Below are positions 59,380 through 64,000 of a DNA stretch of 64,000 nucleotides, in pieces. Within the stretch, counting starts at the first letter, position 1; each line of letters opens with the position of its first letter. The notes beneath the pieces were generated by a model. The model worked only from the letters and a program-made list of their open reading frames with translations, made no database searches and was not told where the DNA came from. The position numbers were made by a program, and so were the translations under genes. This DNA is from Parascedosporium putredinis (Eukaryota; Ascomycota; Sordariomycetes; Microascales; Microascaceae): positions 1 through 64,000 of the forward strand of contig CASHTG010000012.1 of the NCBI GenBank assembly GCA_949357655.1, written 5' to 3'.

Positions 59380-59936
59380 ATTGAAAACGATGAGTCAATA
59401 TCGTAACGAGTCTAGGGGCACTTGAATTATATCTTGTTTCCAAGGAAAAATAAAAAGAAAGAAACAAAAGGGCAACCTCCGTGATTATAGAGTGAGCCCG
59501 GTCCTGAATGAAAAATGTTGATAGTGACGTTGTCGTGCTGCTTTGAAAGAAAATAGGGATCAAGGAGCTTGTTAGAACTTTGGGATTTTTGGCTGGGAAC
59601 CGGAACGGAGGTGACCACTCAGAGCTTGGGCCTGTTGTTCAATTATAATAATATTGTTTGCCTTGAAAAACAGGTGTCAATCATGGCGTTAACCGTGGCT
59701 ATCCGGACGAGAAGCCGTGCTGGTTTTGGCGGAAATCCCGCACGCACCAGATCCAAAGGTCGCCTGACTAATAATGATATATTTTCAACAAGGCATGCAT
59801 GGAATACGCACGTTCATTTCACCCACGGCGACAATCACCACTGACGCGGTGAATCCATTAAGACTGGAGAAACCTTAGCAGATTTATGAAAAAGGGACCT
59901 AGTACCTTTGAAATCTTAACTTAGTTACCCCCATCG
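59380..59936. other. Intergenic, no gene seen
   Basis: 557 bp between LPD1 start and SGD1 stop. A 91-codon plus frame (59569-59844) has no motif. Confidence 0.5.
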
Positions 59937-62167
59937 CTAGTTCACTGTTGAACCGTGGGTTAATGCATGCGATTTCAAAAACTCTTGCGCGAACTTGCAG
60001 CCATCCCGAACCACTAGAATATCGCCTTTCTTCACCCTGCTGGGTTTCCTAGACGATTTCCCAAGCTTCCCGAGGAGAAAATGCAACCCTGCAGCAAGAG
60101 TGGAAGTTGTGGTCGCGTCTCTAAAACACCTCTCTAAACTCATGTTCTTTCCCGTGGCTGTGTCTATCCTTTGGCACTCTTTGAACACTGTTATTAGCAT
60201 ATGTTCAAGGAGCAGTGTCGTTTTCGGTTTAACCATTGGTAGATCGAGACATTTTAGGGTCTTGAGAGATAATGCCGAGTGTGCCAAGAGAGTACCAACC
60301 AACCGGCCAACGTTTGCTATTCGCGCATCTTCTTGGCCAAAAGTCTCATCTTCGTGGTCTTCATTCTCTTCATCATCAAAGACGGACTCTCCGAGTTGCC
60401 TGAACACTTGCCACAGTTGGTCCTGGAATGCGAATCTAATCCGCCCATCAGAACACAATTTTCGGGCGACTAGGGCATAGTATGGGTTATAAGGCTGTTC
60501 GGCGCCAGCAGATTGCAATAACACAAAAGCGACCTCTCTGCGCTGGTTTTTCCCGAGATTGAGTTTGTGGAAACGGCTTACAGCGTCGTTTGGGTTACAC
60601 CCACCGGCGATAGCTGCGAATATGGCCTGCTGGCTTTCCGTTTTCAACCCTTGCTCTTTGGCAGCCTTGCCATAATCCGGAAAGAAACGATCGAGATCCT
60701 CGTCCTCTCCTGAGCTATCCGCATTCCGCGCCACATAATGCGCCCTGCTCTGTTCGGACGAGGAAGGCCCTCCGTAGCTCGCCCCGATTAGCCACCATTT
60801 GCCTTTTGATGCGGACTCATCAATGTCCTGAAGCCCGATCCGTAAGGGTCCAGCGGGGCCGATCTCTTCGGGTTGAGAGAGCCCAATAGCTTCTTTATTA
60901 CCGTGACATGGCTTGTTATGATTGCTGACTCTTGTAGACCAGCTCTTGGTTTGTTGTTTTTTAAGTCCGTAATCATGTCCGCCATGAACCTCGTCCTCTC
61001 TGTGATACGACTCCTGTCCGCAGCAACGAGAAGTGATTGCAACTTTCCAGCAACGTCTTTGAGCGCTTGGGGATCATCTTTTCGAAGGTGTTTTCCAGCC
61101 ATGCGAACAACTCGCAGAAGAAGTTCAGTGTTAAGCTCCGAGAGCTCATTCGTGAATAATCGAACGAGATCAAATATCAGGTTGCAGGCAATAACCTGAA
61201 ACACATAGAGCTCCGCGATGAATGTGACAAGATTAGACGTCATCTTAGACAGGGCCTTGCCCACTTCGCCCGAAATCTCACTGCTAGCTTTAAGATACTC
61301 GTGACGGAAATCCCCCACCACACGGGTGACGATGTGCGACGCGAAACTCTCACCCACGGTCTTGTAGAGGGCCGCGACAAATCCTCCGTGAAGAACGAAG
61401 AATGAGTCGGAAAGCGTAGCCGTGCTAGATACTTGTGCCATTATGGCATCAACGAGAGAAGTGGTAACTTGACCCCGGGCTTGGGAAGCATAGATCTTCT
61501 CAACATCTTTTATGATGCCGTGCAGGTTTGATTCTGTTAGTCTGTTGAGATATCCTTGCAGTTGCCGTTTAAGAGCCGTGGAGTCTTTCGAGCTGATATC
61601 CCCTCGCAGCGACGGTGGCACGTATTTTGTAGAGCTCACATTGTGGGTAGGTGGGATATACGGGTTCTCTCTTGTCTTTTGATTGTGGGTGGCCTCGTAA
61701 GTGTCTAAATTTCGAGTATCCGAATCGCTGTCGAATCCATTGAAGATACTGTCAGTAGTGCTGCCCGTGTCACTCACTTCGCGGCATTGGAGGAGGGAAC
61801 CATTTTCGTCGTCGGGACCTAGACCCGTGTACCCTTGGTTTGTCGAGGCCGATGGAGCAGGTGTATGCTGTCGCTTTTGGGTAAGCCATTGGTGATATTC
61901 CGCTTCGCTTGGAGAATGCGCGATAGTTTTATCAGGCTCATCGCCTCCTAACTCCCCAAGGAGATCATCCCATCCATCAACTTTGAATGATTTGGGGACT
62001 TTCCCCTTCTTCAATCCCAGTTTCCTTTCTAGCTGCAAGATGCGGGCATCCTCTTCAGCAAGCTCTTCTCTCAGGCGTTTTGAGCCTCCAGATATCGCGG
62101 GTGACGCACTAAGGGCCACGGCCGGCGTAATTTGGGAGACAGCCGATCTTTTCCTCTTGCCGGCCAT
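59937..62167 (-). CDS. SGD1: SGD1/NOM1-like nucleolar MIF4G-MA3 protein
   Basis: Nucleolar factor of 40S biogenesis related to human NOM1, which docks PP1; yeast Sgd1 also suppresses glycerol-pathway defects. Intronless. Basic start MAGKRKRSAVSQ, an acidic/Ser-rich N terminus (GELGGDEPDKT), YVPPSLRG, then the MIF4G repeat (LKRQLQGYLNRLTESNLHGI, LVTFIAELYVFQVIACNLI, LLRVVRMAGKHLRKDDPQAL) and the C-terminal MA3 domain (AIFAAIAGGCNPNDAVSRFHKLNL, LLQSAGAEQPYNPYYALVAR). One C is missing near 60846-60848; restoring it joins the halves through LRIGLQDIDESASKGKWWL. Corrected CDS 2232 nt (743 aa). Confidence 0.9.
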
Positions 62168-62542
62168 TTTAATTCTGAGTAAACCCTGAAGGTTCTCCTC
62201 AAGATGAAGAAAGTCAAGGGTGTCGAAGGGACTCGCGCATTGTTACTGAAGAGGGTTGGTTGGATTTCTCCTGGGACCCAACATTGAATTTTCCCGCTCT
62301 CAGACTTATTTTCTGCCTAGCAAATAGATCCATAGATATCAGTATGCTGTAACACTGAATGACCGCCTAAAGGCGGTGAGGGATAGGCGAGTCCTCAAAA
62401 TTGGCCAGGCCCATTGTAGCCACAAGTGCCACAGGCGTGGCAAGTCACCATGACCCCACCAACTACCAGGCCCCTCCATCTTCCTCACTAAATTCTATTG
62501 GAATCGTAACTCAACTTCCTTCACGCCGTTGCCTACGAAGCG
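62168..62542. promoter_or_regulatory. Divergent promoter, SGD1/SRP14
   Basis: 375 bp between two divergent start codons. No motif I can name. Confidence 0.45.
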
Positions 62543-63065
62543 ATGGGCTCCAACCTTTTAAATAATGAACAGGTTTGTGGTTTGCGCCATTATTTCTCCA
62601 CTTTGTCTCCTACGGGTTTTGCAAAAGCTGATTTTCTAGTTTCTCGCGAGACTGGGTGAGCTGTTCACCCAGGCGAAGGGAAAGACCGGAGGATCGATCT
62701 TCCTCACTCAAAAAGATGTCGGTTTGATACTTCTTCTGTCTAAACCATCGTATTGCCATGCTGATAGCTAGATCAGTGACATATAATCAAGGCCTACCCC
62801 AAGTTACGGATGATGACCCCTTTCCCGATTTGAATCCCGAACGACCACTGCCAGTCCTTATCCGGGCTACAAACGGGAAGTCTAAGGCGAAACGGTCCCA
62901 AAAATAAAATTCTCGACGTTGGTAGAAGCCCACGAGATCGAATCCTTCTATTCTCGATATGCCGATGTGTGTAAGACAGGAATGGGAGCTCTCAAACCGA
63001 GAGATAGGAGTAAGAAGAGATCTAAAGCGAAGAAAAAGAAGGCTACTACGATTAGCCCAAATTGA
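62543..63065 (+). CDS. SRP14: Signal recognition particle subunit SRP14
   Basis: Alu-domain protein of the SRP, which slows elongation while ribosomes dock at the ER. Exons 62543-62572, 62640-62721 and 62792-63065. The product starts MGSNLLNNEQFLARLGELFTQ, has KGKTGGSIFLTQK, then DDDPFPDLNPERPLPVLIRA and TNGKSKAKRS, the SRP14 C-terminal helix HEIESFYSRYADVCKTGMGA and a lysine-rich tail (KKRSKAKKKKATT). One A is missing from the run at 62900-62904, after which SQKIKFSTLVEA is continuous; corrected CDS 387 nt (128 aa). The second donor (G/GTTTGA at 62722) is less certain. Confidence 0.88.
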
Positions 63066-63297
63066 AGTACCAGCCGTGGAAAACAGAGCCTTTCGACCGG
63101 GGGCTAGTAGAGAATTTTTGTCCAGTCTCGTCATATAAGTTGTTTAATTCCGTGGTGGTTCCCGTTGCCCAGGCCACCATATCCCCTCTCTGAATGTGAA
63201 GAGGTTAAAACCCTTGCACGGATTTCTGGACTGGCACTCGGTTCGAGTGGAAAGGATGGTTAGGGAACTTGGCGAGTTTTTCGTAAGACACATTGTG

Positions 63298-63637
63298 TTA
63301 GCGCGATGGCTTCTTTGTAAACTTTAGCTTTTGCTCGCTGCGAGCCATTCGAGCGGTTCGGCATAGCTGCGCGGAAGAATTACTACGTGCCCGCATTGCA
63401 GACTTGGCCAAGCACATCTGAATGTAAACTCCACGGAGAAGAGAGAATCTCGGCTCGGAGGCTTTCAAACTTGTAGGCCACCTCATAAGCCTCGTCAGTC
63501 TTACAGTGTGTTTCGCCCCCTTCGCGGCCCGCTTTGGCTCGTGTTCGGATGCCTTGTGCAGCAAGGAGAACAACGGCCGCCATGATGTAGCGTTCCGTTA
63601 CATATATCACAAGGGAGTTCAAGCACATTTTTTTCAT
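63298..63637 (-). CDS. Uncharacterised short frame(s), doubtful
   Basis: Two overlapping minus frames. The one from an ATG at 63637 starts MKKMCLNSLVIYVTERYIMA, which could be one short membrane helix, and continues EAYEVAYKFESLRAEIL, a helical pattern. The other runs to 63298. A single indel may join them, as in neighbouring genes. No family recognised. Confidence 0.25.
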
Positions 63638-63841
63638 CGAAAATCCGTTCCGTCTACTAAATTAAAGGACAGTAAGTAGAACTGCGTGGACTCAATAAAT
63701 AAAAAACACACAGACAAGATAAATACGAATGAGCACTTTGCCGGTTACTAGGAAGGCCGCGAGAGAGTGGATACAGAAGAATACGCAATTTGAAGTGCAT
63801 AGGAATGATAGCAATCTGAAGAAAGGCAGGCCCATGCTTCG

Positions 63842-64000
63842 TTACATGATTTGATCCTGGGTGAGCCCGCCGTGGTTATCTGTATCCATCGAATCTTCGC
63901 CACCACCGGGATGAAGATACCGAACGAAACTTAGACCCAGAGGGCGATTTCCATATTGATATCCTTGAAACTTGGTGATAGATGTCTCCGCTGTTTCCAC
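63842..64000 (-). CDS. RRM RNA-binding protein, 3' end only
   Basis: The last about 52 codons of a minus-strand gene that enters from beyond the window edge. AITKF-like TSITKFQGYQYGNRPLGLSF is the helix 2/beta 4 end of an RNA-recognition motif, followed by a short Gly/Asp tail (HPGGGEDSMDTDNHG) and stop TAA at 63842-63844. The N-terminal part and exact family are outside the window. Confidence 0.6.
   Translation of the reverse strand: METAETSITKFQGYQYGNRPLGLSFVRYLHPGGGEDSMDTDNHGGLTQDQIM

Overview
The window is nuclear DNA of a filamentous ascomycete (Pezizomycotina). Protein sequences and gene structure suggest Eurotiomycetes, but that placement is an inference. Supporting signs: many short introns (about 46-116 bp) with GT...AG ends and CTAAC/CTGAC-like branch sites; a divergent H2A-H2B pair; fungal-type ATG4, ATG9, Nep1, SPX-RING and delta-8 sphingolipid desaturase genes; and an AT-rich block with the signature of repeat-induced point mutation (RIP).

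Layout. 1-7930 is an AT-rich, gene-free repeat block almost devoid of CpA, TpG and CpG. It holds an 18-bp tandem array, a long inverted-repeat element, two related short TIR elements and a RIP-type duplication next to the first gene. From 7943 to the right end the window is gene-rich. Minus strand: KGD2, H2A, SQS1, JJJ1, STR2, a putative membrane protein, EMG1, COG6, ATG9, a small secreted protein, DNAJC3/P58IPK-like, VAC14, an SMP-like small protein, delta-8 sphingolipid desaturase, LPD1, SGD1, an uncertain ORF and the 3' end of an RRM protein. Plus strand: NDUFB9-like LYR subunit, H2B, ATG4, SPX-RING ligase, a Gln-rich secreted protein, mitochondrial S17, mitoferrin (Mrs3/4), HAUS1-like and SRP14. 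Likely bidirectional promoters lie between KGD2/NDUFB9, H2A/H2B, SQS1/ATG4, JJJ1/SPX-RING, DNAJC3/HAUS1 and SGD1/SRP14. I see no secondary-metabolite cluster, tRNA or rRNA. Relatively empty stretches lie at about 24.3-25.6, 26.7-28.9, 41.4-42.6, 49.8-54.0 (except one small gene) and 55.8-57.5 kb.

Functional themes. Mitochondrial energy metabolism: E2 and E3 of 2-oxoglutarate dehydrogenase, a complex I LYR subunit, a mitoribosomal protein and an iron carrier. Autophagy and membrane traffic: ATG4, ATG9, VAC14, COG6. Secretory pathway: SRP14, ER J-protein. Ribosome biogenesis and chaperones: EMG1, SGD1, SQS1, JJJ1. These look like ordinary housekeeping neighbours, not one designed system.

Key caution. 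About 19 of the 25 recognisable genes need one or more single-base corrections, nearly all one missing base in a mononucleotide run, to restore a conserved frame. Where I have all exon boundaries, the corrected CDS length becomes a multiple of three. I read these as sequencing/assembly errors, not pseudogenes. Gene spans below run from the inferred start to the inferred stop across them.
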